Shown here: positions 7,461 through 16,142 of the stretch, piece by piece
Numbering within the stretch: position 1 is the stretch's first letter
Layout: the number at the start of each line of letters is the position of its first letter
Origin: an uncultured Saprospiraceae bacterium
Lineage (GTDB): Bacteria > Bacteroidota > Bacteroidia > Chitinophagales > Saprospiraceae
Direction: 5' to 3'
NCBI GenBank assembly: GCA_937969415.1
Contig: CALBWK010000242.1
Coordinates: 1-38,012 of the forward strand
Length of the DNA: 38,012 nucleotides
Made by a program: the position numbers and the translations under genes
Notes under the pieces: generated by a model
What the model was told of the DNA's origin: nothing
What the model saw: the letters and a program-made list of their open reading frames with translations, nothing else
Databases searched by the model: none

Positions 7461-8873
7461 TTAAGTATTATATCCTAGAATAGTGAGCATTTCCTCCACC
7501 GTCTGTTCGTTACGATAGACATAGTCTACAACATTTCCTGTCTCGTCTCTGTCTATAATAATCAGCTTAGGTGCAGGGATCAGACAATGCTTAATCCCGC
7601 CATAGCCGCTTATAGAATCCTGATAAGCACCTGTATGAAAAAAGCCTACATATAGTGGCTCATTGTCCTCATCATCAAACTTGGGCAAGAACAGTTGCTG
7701 ATTAAAATCTTCAGAATTGTAGTAATCAGAATGATCACAACTGATACCGCCAATATTGACTTTGGTATATTCGTTATTCCACTTATTAATAGGTAACAAG
7801 ATGAATTTCTCCAAGATTGACCACGCATCAGGAATCGTATTCATCAAACTGTTATTGACCATATACCAGACCTCTCTATCATTCTGATGTTTTTGTTCTA
7901 GTACTTCAAAGATGATGGCCCCACTTTCTCCAACTGTATACTTCCCGAACTCAGTAAATATATCTGGCTCATCTATCTCAGCTTCTTGACAAGCATTCTT
8001 GATATTGGAGACTATTTCATTGATCATATATTCATAATCATATTCAAATCCTAAGTTGTTGCGGATAGGAAATCCACCCCCTAGGTTGAGTGCTCTTAAT
8101 CCCGGGCAAGCTTTCTTTAGTTCTACAAAGAGTTTCAGTGCTTTCTGGAATTCTCCCCAGTAGTAGACTGTATCCTTGATACCGGAATCTATAAAGAAGT
8201 GTACCATTTTTAGCTCTAGATTCTTATCGCTTGCAATGGCTTCTTGATAAAAGTCGAGAAGGTCACCAGGCCTAATGCCCAGTCTCGAGGTATAGTAGGC
8301 AGATTGTGGTTCCTCGTCTATGGCGATGCGGACACCTATCTTGAGTTTGCCGTCATAATCCTCCGCAAATTGTCTAACCCGTTTGACCTCAGACTTGGAG
8401 TCAAGGACGAGGATAGAGTTTTTAAAACCCGCCTTATTGAGTCGTAATATCTTTTTGAGGTATTCGTCTGTCTTGTAACCATTGTGGACGACGATAGTAT
8501 CTTTTGTCAGCTCTCCTTCTTCTAACAACTTGAAAATCAAATCGATATCAAATGAAGAAGAGGTTTCGAGGTGGACTTTTTCTTTTAAAGCGGCCTTCAG
8601 GACGTGTGAGAAGTGACAGCATTTGGTACAGTAACAATAATAATATTGCCCGCCATAATGCTGTTTTCTTATGGCTCTATTGAATAGATTTCTAGCTTTT
8701 TTGATTTGCTCACCAATGCGGGGAAGATAGACGAGCTTAAATGGCGTACCATATTTCTCTATGAGGTACTTAAGAGAAATGCCATGGAAGGTAAGGAAGT
8801 CGTTTTTGAGATCGAATCCTTCTTGGGGAAAATAATAACTCTGATCAATGAGATCGAAATAGGTATTCTTCAT
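7461..8873 (-). CDS. speA: Arginine decarboxylase, short fold-III PLP type
   Basis: A 470-residue PLP-dependent decarboxylase of the alanine-racemase-fold group. It has the PLP lysine Lys84 in YYCYCTKCCHFSHV, ETSSSFD (103-109), NGYKTDEYL, LNLGGGFPIRNN (263-273, phosphate-binding), and the C-terminal GISCDHSDY (Cys379) plus FFHTGAY (411-417). It is shorter than E. coli SpeA (about 650 residues), as seen in some Bacteroidota. It would convert arginine to agmatine and CO2 in the cytoplasm. Pairing with speB supports arginine rather than ornithine as substrate. An AAGGAG sequence lies about 13 nt before the ATG, unusual for this phylum. A 78-bp gap separates it from the upstream ATP-grasp gene. 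Confidence 0.85.
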   Translation of the reverse strand: MKNTYFDLIDQSYYFPQEGFDLKNDFLTFHGISLKYLIEKYGTPFKLVYLPRIGEQIKKARNLFNRAIRKQHYGGQYYYCYCTKCCHFSHVLKAALKEKVHLETSSSFDIDLIFKLLEEGELTKDTIVVHNGYKTDEYLKKILRLNKAGFKNSILVLDSKSEVKRVRQFAEDYDGKLKIGVRIAIDEEPQSAYYTSRLGIRPGDLLDFYQEAIASDKNLELKMVHFFIDSGIKDTVYYWGEFQKALKLFVELKKACPGLRALNLGGGFPIRNNLGFEYDYEYMINEIVSNIKNACQEAEIDEPDIFTEFGKYTVGESGAIIFEVLEQKHQNDREVWYMVNNSLMNTIPDAWSILEKFILLPINKWNNEYTKVNIGGISCDHSDYYNSEDFNQQLFLPKFDDEDNEPLYVGFFHTGAYQDSISGYGGIKHCLIPAPKLIIIDRDETGNVVDYVYRNEQTVEEMLTILGYNT

Positions 8874-8951
8874 CAGTAATAATTCTCCTTTTTACTTTTA
8901 ACCAATCTTATGTCGTGTAGACTTATCATATTATTCATATTAGTAATGAAA

Positions 8952-10388
8952 TTAGTCAATCATTATCTCATCTAAAAGACTTTTATCATCATTCAGACTC
9001 TTAAATAATTTCATCCTGAACTTACCTTGCTTATTCACAAGAGTTTTGGCCATTTTATCTATAGCCACCATCGATAAGACGGTCTGGATATAGCATTCGA
9101 TAAGATCATCTAAGCCTATCCCTAGCCGATTGAAATCTCTTCTGTCCATCAGTACCAATCTATTGGTATCGCTTCCCCAAGTCCCATCTGCATTCTTAAT
9201 GGAAAGATTGGTTCCGAGCATAGACCAACTATCTATGCTGGAGGTGATGTTATCTACCAAGGGCTTTGCTGCTCTCCTTGCATAGGTGCATAGAGGCTTA
9301 ATCCCATTCTCGGTAGAACTAACCATCATCCTTATGTCTGCAACGAAAGCCTTATTCTTATTATCAGGTATAGTGCCTACATGATATAACTTGCCAGCAG
9401 CGGTCGTACTGCTCCAATTAGAGTTGCCAATAAGACTCTGAACTATGAATAGATCATAATCAAATTCCATTTCCATAAAAGCATCCAATTCCTCTGGGGT
9501 AACAATGGTGTAAACACCCTGCCCTGCATTGCTATAAGGTTCTTTGATAACAGCGTGTCCGCCCAGCTTCCTGACCCACAAAGGAATCTCGTTCTTACTG
9601 ACATCCCAGATGGTTTCTGGCATATTGATCTTCAGGCCATAAGGTGCAATCTCCGCATTAAAGATATCATAAGCTTTGGCGGCAACCATTTTATTCCTAC
9701 CCCCCGCTAAGCAGGCAATAGTCGGATTAAGGATTTTAGTTTTGGAGTTGACAGGAATCCTATTCCATGGCTTCTGGGTGACATATCTAAAGGCTGCACG
9801 GATGGGCTTCCACTCATCTGCGTCTCTGATATGGAGGACGCCATCAACAAATTTGGCTGAGGGATCCTCCTCATCTTTATAAAAGGAAACATAGTACACA
9901 GGCTCCTGCATCACATCAGCAATGACCTCTGCATAACCTGAAACCTCCATTGGGTTCTTGTCATAAATAACAGCCAGGCCACCCTTTATCTTGTTCCTCA
10001 GGTTTTTGAGATTGGGCTTAAACGTCCGCTCTACCATCAGACGGTAACTACCTTGCTCTTGATTGTCATCTACAAGTGGCATAGATTTCTGTCCCGAGGG
10101 GCAGGAGTTGTTTTCTATGACGACCATCTGCCGCTTCCCACTTGCCGAGGTGACATTGAGCAAGTCGGCACCAGCCCACAGAAAATATCTGGCCTTATGA
10201 TTAAGGACTTCCCTCAACTTTTCCTTGTTGACAGTAGGATGCAGATGACAATATCTCGTTATAATTCGCTCTTGCTCAAGGCTAAGGAAGAAGCTGATCA
10301 TAGGATGGATAGTGGCATTCAGTGCCTTAGGATACCAATGGTTATGGGGCTCAAACTCATTGGGTAACACAGTCCTTAGTTTGCTCAT
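8952..10388 (-). CDS. Unfamiliar ATP-grasp-like protein at the head of the polyamine block (478 aa)
   Basis: I do not recognise a named family. The central and C-terminal parts look like ATP-grasp: HAVIKEPYSNAGQGVYTI (278-295) resembles the ATP-binding Lys plus glycine loop, VADIRMMVS (349-357) resembles the strand that follows the substrate loop, and NRLVLMDRRDF (409-419) is a late acidic segment. The N-terminal 130 residues include FLWAGADLLNVTSASGKRQ and a striking VVIENNSCPSGQKSMPL (89-105). No signal peptide or membrane segment. The family chemistry would be ATP-dependent carboxylate-amine ligation. Same strand and 78 bp upstream of speA, so likely cotranscribed or co-regulated. A polyamine or agmatine conjugating role is inference only. 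Confidence 0.7.
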   Translation of the reverse strand: MSKLRTVLPNEFEPHNHWYPKALNATIHPMISFFLSLEQERIITRYCHLHPTVNKEKLREVLNHKARYFLWAGADLLNVTSASGKRQMVVIENNSCPSGQKSMPLVDDNQEQGSYRLMVERTFKPNLKNLRNKIKGGLAVIYDKNPMEVSGYAEVIADVMQEPVYYVSFYKDEEDPSAKFVDGVLHIRDADEWKPIRAAFRYVTQKPWNRIPVNSKTKILNPTIACLAGGRNKMVAAKAYDIFNAEIAPYGLKINMPETIWDVSKNEIPLWVRKLGGHAVIKEPYSNAGQGVYTIVTPEELDAFMEMEFDYDLFIVQSLIGNSNWSSTTAAGKLYHVGTIPDNKNKAFVADIRMMVSSTENGIKPLCTYARRAAKPLVDNITSSIDSWSMLGTNLSIKNADGTWGSDTNRLVLMDRRDFNRLGIGLDDLIECYIQTVLSMVAIDKMAKTLVNKQGKFRMKLFKSLNDDKSLLDEIMID

Positions 10389-10691
10389 TATTGCGGTTTG
10401 ATTCTAAGCTTCCATAAGACGCATAAATATGGAGAAAGGTAACCGAATTGGACTAATATTTTACGAAACTTTTTAGCGGTAAAATGAAGCTGGTTACATC
10501 AATCAACAACAGTCAATATTTAAGATACAAGTGTCACATAACTTCTCGTTAAACGGCGAGATCGGCACTCTTAACAGTATGAAGTGAGGCTACCAGCCAA
10601 CAATATCACAATCTCTAGACCTCAATAAGAATGGGCAAAATTGTCTTATACCTTCACCATATAAATCTAATAGGACTTAACTTTGAAGCCT
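10389..10691. other. Divergent intergenic region without a gene
   Basis: About 300 bp between the ATP-grasp-like gene (leftward) and a lipoprotein gene (rightward). No convincing frame was found. It holds a short hairpin TCTCG...CGAGA (10544-10561) and, at its right end, the -7 box of the lipoprotein gene. I found no TAnnTTTG match for the leftward gene. Confidence 0.6.
10678..10685 (+). promoter_or_regulatory. -7 promoter box of the lipoprotein gene, almost abutting its ATG
   Basis: TAACTTTG, an exact TAnnTTTG match, with only six bases (AAGCCT) before the ATG at 10692. If used, the mRNA would have essentially no leader. A TTG lies at 10651, about 24 bp upstream, a little far for the usual -33 spacing. 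Confidence 0.5.
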
Positions 10692-11450
10692 ATGAAAGTC
10701 CTAAGAAGTGCCTTACTTTTCTTTTCATTTTTCATAATTCTAGGCTCTTGCTCAGAAGATGAAGGGGTTGCTATTAACCTAGCTGAATATATAGAGCAGA
10801 ATGAAGACCTCATACTCGACGAGCTGATCGCTTGCGCAGGAGGGAGGGCCGAAGGTCTGTTTGATGGAGATAGTGAACCAACCTCAGTGATCTATCTCCC
10901 CGTCGAAGGCGCTACTGAGATCAGATATTATGAGTCAACTACCTTACTGGACTCTTTAGACTTTACAGCTTACTCCGCCATAGATGTTGATAGTGAGCCT
11001 ATCTTGGGGGGTAAGTTATGGAAGTTCAATATCCCTCCATTTGAAGGAGAGAAGATGAGTCTCGTCTCCTATAAAACAGAAGGCAAACTACACCTCTGCA
11101 ATCCTATCCGATTAAAGACCAATCCCAAACCCACAGAAGTCAATGCAGATCTTGTAACCATACAGTCCTCTGGTGTCAATCCGAGCTTCAACTGGGACAT
11201 CGGGACCATAGATGAGAATGCCATTTACTTTCAAGTTATTTCTGATGAGCAGGATAATTTTATTTCTGGCACCTACACCTTTGATCAAAACTTCACCTTC
11301 TACGAGCTGGACAATGTTGTACTCAATATTACCGACCCTACTGCCAATCCCACACTCCAGCCCAATACGACTTATAAGTTTACACTGATGGGTGTAAGCC
11401 TTGACAACTGGGTGAATCTTTACGCTGAGAAGAGATTTATTACGGAGTAG
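10692..11450 (+). CDS. Hypothetical lipoprotein (252 aa)
   Basis: The N-terminus is a clear lipoprotein signal: basic MKVLR, hydrophobic core, and lipobox ILGSC with the acylated Cys20 followed by SEDE, an acidic +2 region common in surface-exposed or outer-membrane lipoproteins of this phylum. The rest is soluble and rich in beta-strand-like segments. The last 100 residues (FNWDIGTIDENAIYFQV ... LQPNTTYKFTLMG) read like a fibronectin-type or Ig-like sandwich. I chose the ATG at 10692 over an in-frame TTG at 10683, because the TTG lies within the promoter box. Function unknown; stands alone. Confidence 0.8.
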   Translation: MKVLRSALLFFSFFIILGSCSEDEGVAINLAEYIEQNEDLILDELIACAGGRAEGLFDGDSEPTSVIYLPVEGATEIRYYESTTLLDSLDFTAYSAIDVDSEPILGGKLWKFNIPPFEGEKMSLVSYKTEGKLHLCNPIRLKTNPKPTEVNADLVTIQSSGVNPSFNWDIGTIDENAIYFQVISDEQDNFISGTYTFDQNFTFYELDNVVLNITDPTANPTLQPNTTYKFTLMGVSLDNWVNLYAEKRFITE

Positions 11451-11571
11451 ATGTTATTATTGATTGCGATTGAGCAAAGATTCTACTCTAACTAAATAGT
11501 CTTCATTTTACTAGATCACAATAAAATGCCAGGCAAAACATTGACATCTCACTATTAAGTCAGACCGCACA

Positions 11572-12324
11572 TCATTCAAAAGTTGTCCTCGACTGGACTA
11601 TGATATCTTCATCATAAGGAATCCGCTTCAATCTTAGAAAGACCTTGGCTACGGTCATCACATCTTTTTCACAATATCTCACGATGCGTTCGATGTCCTG
11701 ATCAAGCCAGAAGGTTGCGTGCACTTGACTGCCATCGATATCGTCTTTAGGAGTGGGCACTGTGAGTACAGCGGCGAGAAGTGCTAATGAGGTATAGTTT
11801 TTATAATCTCCGAATCGCCAGAGGTGTAAGGTATCCACCAAATGATCAACCTCCCAAGGTTTCTTTCCAGAGATGTCTAGCATCTTGGGTACTTTGAGTT
11901 TATGGATAACCATCCTACGACATAGGAAAGGAATATCGAATTCTTTAATATTATGACCACAGATGGCTTGTTGTTTAGGCCTATCAAAGTGCTCCTTTAG
12001 AAGAGAGATTACATTTGTAAGGATGTCCACTTCATCACCATAAAAGGACTTACATCTGAAGCCGGTGATTTTTCCTTTCTTGACCTGAAAGTATCCTACT
12101 GACACACAGACGACCTTAGCAAATTCAGAATAGATGCCTGCCTTCTGCGCATAGAGCTCTGCACACTCCTCCGTATCGAGGTGCTTATCACGACTTATTT
12201 GCCTAGCTTTTATAAGCCACAGTTCCTTTAAAGCTTCTGGTAACTCTGCATAGTTGGCGACAATACCTGCCGTCTCTATATCTACAAAAAGTGTGTCGGT
12301 CAATTTTTTCTTTGCTGAAGCCAT
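11572..12324 (-). CDS. DEDDy-type 3'-5' exonuclease
   Basis: A 250-residue RNase H-like nuclease related to the proofreading domain of family B polymerases, but with no polymerase attached. The metal-binding residues are in place: Asp15/Glu17 in LFVDIETAG, Asp in CGHNIKEFDIPFL, and Tyr/Asp in RYCEKDVMTVA. The middle segment VDTLHLWRFGDYKNYTSLALL is the family's usual link. It probably degrades single-stranded DNA or RNA 3' ends in the cytoplasm. Its biological role in Bacteroidota is not settled. The gene stands alone between a convergent lipoprotein gene and a divergent coiled-coil gene. Confidence 0.85.
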   Translation of the reverse strand: MASAKKKLTDTLFVDIETAGIVANYAELPEALKELWLIKARQISRDKHLDTEECAELYAQKAGIYSEFAKVVCVSVGYFQVKKGKITGFRCKSFYGDEVDILTNVISLLKEHFDRPKQQAICGHNIKEFDIPFLCRRMVIHKLKVPKMLDISGKKPWEVDHLVDTLHLWRFGDYKNYTSLALLAAVLTVPTPKDDIDGSQVHATFWLDQDIERIVRYCEKDVMTVAKVFLRLKRIPYDEDIIVQSRTTFE

Positions 12325-12443
12325 ATGATGTGATGGGGTTTACCCTAGAATGTGCTGAAATAGTTAGATGGATTCTACTAATTTAAGCGTATTACTTAGT
12401 ATATCTTGGGCTAATGGTGGATATTTACGTCAAATAATACGCT

Positions 12444-13415
12444 ATGGCTAAAAATAACAGTATGTCGATCTTGGGATTATTTCTCATCATCGCCTTCTTA
12501 GGTCTCAACGCTTATCAGTGGATGACCAACTCCAAGCTAAAGACACAACTCAATAAGAAGAATACAGAGTATCTAGAACTCGATCAGGTCAATACGGAAC
12601 TGAATTTCAACTATGAAGCTAAACTAGAAGAGCTAGAAAAGCTTAGAGGTGACAACACTGAGCTCAACACAAAAATAGATGCTCAGAAAGAGGAACTCGC
12701 CAAGCAAAAAAGAAAGATCACAGGTCTCATATGGACTGAGAAAGAACTCGGTAAAGCTAGGCAAGCGATGGCCGAGCTCAATAGTCAAGCCAATGGCTAC
12801 ATTGCAGAGATTTCTAAATTGAAGCAAGAGAACCTGCAACTGCAGACTCAAAACACAGAGCTAAATGCTCAAAATGTTACCTTGACTGAAGAAGTGGCCG
12901 TCAACAAAGAAAGAATTGCTGATCTAGATTCTGCTAAAAGTGTTCTGGTGTCACAAACAGAGGAGCTGACAATGGAAAACGATGATCTATCAACACAAGT
13001 AGATATGGCTGAGGCTATCAAAATCAACTACATAGATGCTCAAGGGTATGATGTAGGAGATGATGGCAGTGTCAAGGCAAAGAGTAGAGCTAAGAAAGTT
13101 GAATTATTAAGATCTTGCTTTACTACAGAGACTAATTTAGTGACACAACCAGGAGAAAAAGAGTTCTATGTTACCTACATCGCTCCATCAGGTGAGATTC
13201 TTTATGTAGAAGACCTTGGGTCAGGAATGATAACGAACAAACTCAATGGTCAGAAAGTTAAGTACACGGCTTCGGGAGTGGTAGACTATAACAATGAAGA
13301 TCTTAAAGCCTGCCTAGATTGGAGACCTAACTTTAAATTAGCCAAGGGGACATATCAGGTAGAAATCTACAATAATGGCTTTCAAGTTGGTAAAGGAAGC
13401 TTTGCTTTGAAATAA
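12444..13415 (+). CDS. Membrane-anchored coiled-coil protein (323 aa)
   Basis: One N-terminal transmembrane helix (SILGLFLIIAFLGLNAY, about 8-24) is followed by a long heptad-rich coiled coil (about 30-195, full of Glu, Lys, Leu, Asn and Gln). A C-terminal domain of about 120 residues then follows, with strands such as EKEFYVTYIAPSGEIL and KGTYQVEIYNNGFQVG. The topology puts the coiled coil and C-terminal domain outside the cytoplasm. No family recognised; SMC-like hits would be due to the coiled coil only. Followed by a strong terminator, so it is probably monocistronic. Confidence 0.8.
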   Translation: MAKNNSMSILGLFLIIAFLGLNAYQWMTNSKLKTQLNKKNTEYLELDQVNTELNFNYEAKLEELEKLRGDNTELNTKIDAQKEELAKQKRKITGLIWTEKELGKARQAMAELNSQANGYIAEISKLKQENLQLQTQNTELNAQNVTLTEEVAVNKERIADLDSAKSVLVSQTEELTMENDDLSTQVDMAEAIKINYIDAQGYDVGDDGSVKAKSRAKKVELLRSCFTTETNLVTQPGEKEFYVTYIAPSGEILYVEDLGSGMITNKLNGQKVKYTASGVVDYNNEDLKACLDWRPNFKLAKGTYQVEIYNNGFQVGKGSFALK

Positions 13416-13441
13416 AGAGATAAGAATAACGAAAACTTTAG

Positions 13442-13478
13442 AAGGCCTTAGATGTTTATTATCTAGGGCTTTCTTTTT
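13442..13478 (+). terminator. Intrinsic terminator after the coiled-coil gene
   Basis: A 12-bp stem (AAGGCCTTAGAT / ATCTAGGGCTTT, with two G-T wobbles) with loop GTTTATT, then TTCTTTTT. It lies 27 bp after the coiled-coil gene stop and ends only about 21 bp before the ATG of the VWA gene, leaving little room for a separate promoter. Confidence 0.75.
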
Positions 13479-13499
13479 GGCCCTTAGAATCGGAGGATA

Positions 13500-14597
13500 A
13501 TGATAGGATGGAAGTTTAGTCAGTATTTCGGAAAGGATGAAAGCTCCATATTTGATAGGCTGTTAGAGCTATTTAAGGAGTTGATGATACATACTTCAGG
13601 GGATGTACCTGAGGCTTTATCTTGGTTAACTGAGATAGACAAGCAGCATCAGTTGACTACCGACGATTACGGTATTGCTGACTTCATAGACGAGCTTAAG
13701 GAGAAAGGATACATCAAAGATGGCCGTAATGGCCAAGGCGGGACTATCGATCCTACACGTAAGATGGAAATATCCTTGCGCCGACACGCCTTGGACGAAA
13801 TCTTTGATCAGCTCAAAAAATCCAAGAAGGGCAAACACAATACGAAGGTAACCGGGCAAGGAGATGAAACCACTTCAGAGTTGAAGCCCTACGAATTTGG
13901 GGATAAACTAGAGAAACTCTCCATCTCGGAATCTCTCAAAAATGCGCAGATCAATCACGGTCTAGATGATTTCAGATTGACTCAGGACGATCTAGAAGTA
14001 CACGAGACTTACTTCCAATCTCAGACCAGTACGGTATTGATGATAGATATCTCTCACTCTATGATACTCTATGGAGAAGATAGAATCACACCAGCTAAGA
14101 AAGTTGCGATGGCTCTTGCTGAGCTCATCACGACACGCTATCCCAAGGATAGTCTCGATATTATCGTCTTTGGCAATGATGCTTGGCAGATAGAAATCAA
14201 AGATCTTCCTTATCTAGAAGTAGGCCCTTACCATACCAACACAGTCGCTGGACTCGAATTGGCGATGAATATCCTTAGAAGAAGAAAGAATCCTAACAAG
14301 CAAATAATGATGATTACAGATGGGAAGCCCACCTGCATCAAAAAAGGTAAAAAGTACTATAAGAATGCCTTTGGTCTTGATAGGAAAATACTGAACAGAA
14401 CTCTCGGGCTGGCCACCAAAGCCAAAAAGCTCAATATCCCCATAACCACATTTATGATAGCCCAAGACCCTTGGCTCGTCAAGTTTGTAGATCAGTTTAC
14501 CAGAGTCAATGACGGTAAAGCCTTCTACAGCTCGCTACAAGGATTGGGAGAATTCATATTTATGGATTACAAAAACAACAAAAGAAAAAGAAGATAA
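13500..14597 (+). CDS. VWA-domain protein, partner of a MoxR-like ATPase
   Basis: A 365-residue cytoplasmic protein with an N-terminal helical region and a C-terminal von Willebrand A domain (about 175-350). The metal-ion-dependent adhesion motif is intact: Asp183, Ser185 and Ser187 in MIDISHSM, Thr in YHTNTVAGLELA, and Asp in MMITDGKPT. Pairs of VWA protein and MoxR/Mg-chelatase-like AAA+ ATPase act as remodelling machines that load metals or disassemble complexes. The target is unknown here. A GGAGG sequence 5 bp before the ATG is unusual for the phylum. The stop overlaps the ATPase start by one base (TAATG). Confidence 0.85.
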   Translation: MIGWKFSQYFGKDESSIFDRLLELFKELMIHTSGDVPEALSWLTEIDKQHQLTTDDYGIADFIDELKEKGYIKDGRNGQGGTIDPTRKMEISLRRHALDEIFDQLKKSKKGKHNTKVTGQGDETTSELKPYEFGDKLEKLSISESLKNAQINHGLDDFRLTQDDLEVHETYFQSQTSTVLMIDISHSMILYGEDRITPAKKVAMALAELITTRYPKDSLDIIVFGNDAWQIEIKDLPYLEVGPYHTNTVAGLELAMNILRRRKNPNKQIMMITDGKPTCIKKGKKYYKNAFGLDRKILNRTLGLATKAKKLNIPITTFMIAQDPWLVKFVDQFTRVNDGKAFYSSLQGLGEFIFMDYKNNKRKRR

Positions 14598-16060
14598 TGG
14601 ACATCCAAAAAATAAAGACACTCGGTCAACTCAAAGTCTCTGGCTATAAATCTAAAAGTATCAAAGACGAGGTCCGAGACAACCTCATCACCAAAATAAA
14701 ATCTGGAGACAATAGCTATGAAGGCATCTTAGGGTTTGAGGATACAGTGATACCAGACTTAGAACGAGCGCTGCTTTCGCGACATAATATCTTGTTGTTG
14801 GGACTCAGAGGGCAAGCCAAGACTAGAATTGCTAGACTGACGACAGGCTTGCTTGATGACCACATTCCTGTTATCACTGGAAGTGATCTCAATGATGATC
14901 CGTTTAATCCCATCTCCACTTCCGCTCTAGATATATTGGCGCAGCACGGTGATGACACCCCTATCTCTTGGGTATCTGCTGAGGACAGATATGTAGAAAA
15001 ATTAGCAACGCCAGATGTGAGCATCGCAGATCTTATTGGAGATGTCGATCCCATTAAGGCCGCTACACTCAAGTTGCCTTACTCAGATCCTCGTGTCATC
15101 CATCACGGGTTGATACCAAGATCGCATAGGTCCATATTTGTGCTCAATGAATTGCCCGATCTACAACCGCGTATCCAAGTGGCCCTCTTTAACATTCTGC
15201 AAGAAGGCGATATGCAGATACGTGGATTTAAACTGAGGTTGCCACTAGATGTCATCTTTATCTTTACAGCGAATCCAGAAGACTATACCAATAGAGGTAG
15301 CATCATCACACCGCTCAAGGACAGAATCGAAAGTCAGATCCTTACCCACTACCCGACCTCAATAGACATTGCCAAAAAGATTACAGCGCAAGAAGCTCTT
15401 ATCGTCCCTGAAGTCAAAGAAAAGATAGTTGTTCCTGACTTGATCAAGACCTTATTAGAAACGATAGTATTCGAAGCTCGTGAAAGTGATCTAATAGATG
15501 AGAAGAGTGGTGTCTCTGCCCGACTCAGTATCTCAGCAATGGAAAACCTGTACTCTAGTATAGAAAGACGGATGCTTCTCAATGGCGAAGAAACAGGTGT
15601 AGCGAGAATGTCAGACCTCTGGGGTATCATCCCTTCTATAACCGGTAAAGTAGAGTTGGTCTATGAAGGAGAGCAAGAAGGGCCGTATAGTGTGGCCTTG
15701 AGTCTGATGACTGCCGCTATACGGAAGATGTTCTTGGAGAGATTTGAGCATCCTGATAGATCTGTCAAGCTCGGAGAAAAAGACCCTTATGGGACTTTGA
15801 GAGCTTGGTTTGGGGCTAGTAACGAGGTCAATATCCCCAACGATATAGATCAGGCCAATTATGCTAAGATGCTAGAAGCCATACCGGGTATAGAAAAAGT
15901 ACTTAAAACTAGAGATCTAGACAAAGAGCACAAGCATCTGCATATGGAGTTTTTGCTCCACGGCTTAGCTGAGATGGAAGCGATCAGTAAGAATGTCGTC
16001 AATCAGAGTCTTAAGTTTAGCGACCCCCTAGCCGGAATGCTTAATGATTTGGATAATTAG
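14597..16060 (+). CDS. MoxR/magnesium-chelatase-like AAA+ ATPase
   Basis: A 487-residue AAA+ protein. The Walker A is GLRGQAKT (69-76), with the P-loop Lys75. The Walker B-like stretch is SIFVLNELPDLQPR, typical of the chelatase I/MoxR group, where an Asn-Glu follows the hydrophobic strand. The arginine-finger or sensor region is IIFTANPEDYTNRGS-like, followed by PLKDRIESQI. The C-terminal 200 residues form a helical lid and extra domain (IEKVLKTRDLDKEHKHLHMEF). Translationally coupled to the VWA protein. Likely forms a hexamer with the VWA partner as substrate adaptor, as with RavA/ViaA or BchI/BchD; target not known. Confidence 0.83.
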   Translation: MDIQKIKTLGQLKVSGYKSKSIKDEVRDNLITKIKSGDNSYEGILGFEDTVIPDLERALLSRHNILLLGLRGQAKTRIARLTTGLLDDHIPVITGSDLNDDPFNPISTSALDILAQHGDDTPISWVSAEDRYVEKLATPDVSIADLIGDVDPIKAATLKLPYSDPRVIHHGLIPRSHRSIFVLNELPDLQPRIQVALFNILQEGDMQIRGFKLRLPLDVIFIFTANPEDYTNRGSIITPLKDRIESQILTHYPTSIDIAKKITAQEALIVPEVKEKIVVPDLIKTLLETIVFEARESDLIDEKSGVSARLSISAMENLYSSIERRMLLNGEETGVARMSDLWGIIPSITGKVELVYEGEQEGPYSVALSLMTAAIRKMFLERFEHPDRSVKLGEKDPYGTLRAWFGASNEVNIPNDIDQANYAKMLEAIPGIEKVLKTRDLDKEHKHLHMEFLLHGLAEMEAISKNVVNQSLKFSDPLAGMLNDLDN

Positions 16061-16129
16061 CCTCCGCACAAATAGCCATCAATAGATTGGTGTTAACTTT
16101 TATTTAGTGGCATACGTCATTGGAATGTA

Positions 16130-16138
16130 TATTCTTTG
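16130..16138 (+). promoter_or_regulatory. Near-consensus -7 box of the DUF1573 gene
   Basis: TATTCTTTG resembles TAnnTTTG with one extra spacer base. Four bases (CACT) separate it from the ATG at 16143, the same tight geometry as at lepA and htrA. Confidence 0.3.
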
Positions 16139-16142
16139 CACT

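Noticed and set aside
10544-10561. Hairpin TCTCG...CGAGA in the gap before the lipoprotein
   Set aside because: Five base pairs and no T run or promoter nearby; too weak to call a small RNA or terminator.
10683-10692. TTG start giving a three-residue longer lipoprotein
   Set aside because: The TTG is part of the -7 box; the ATG gives a clean signal peptide.
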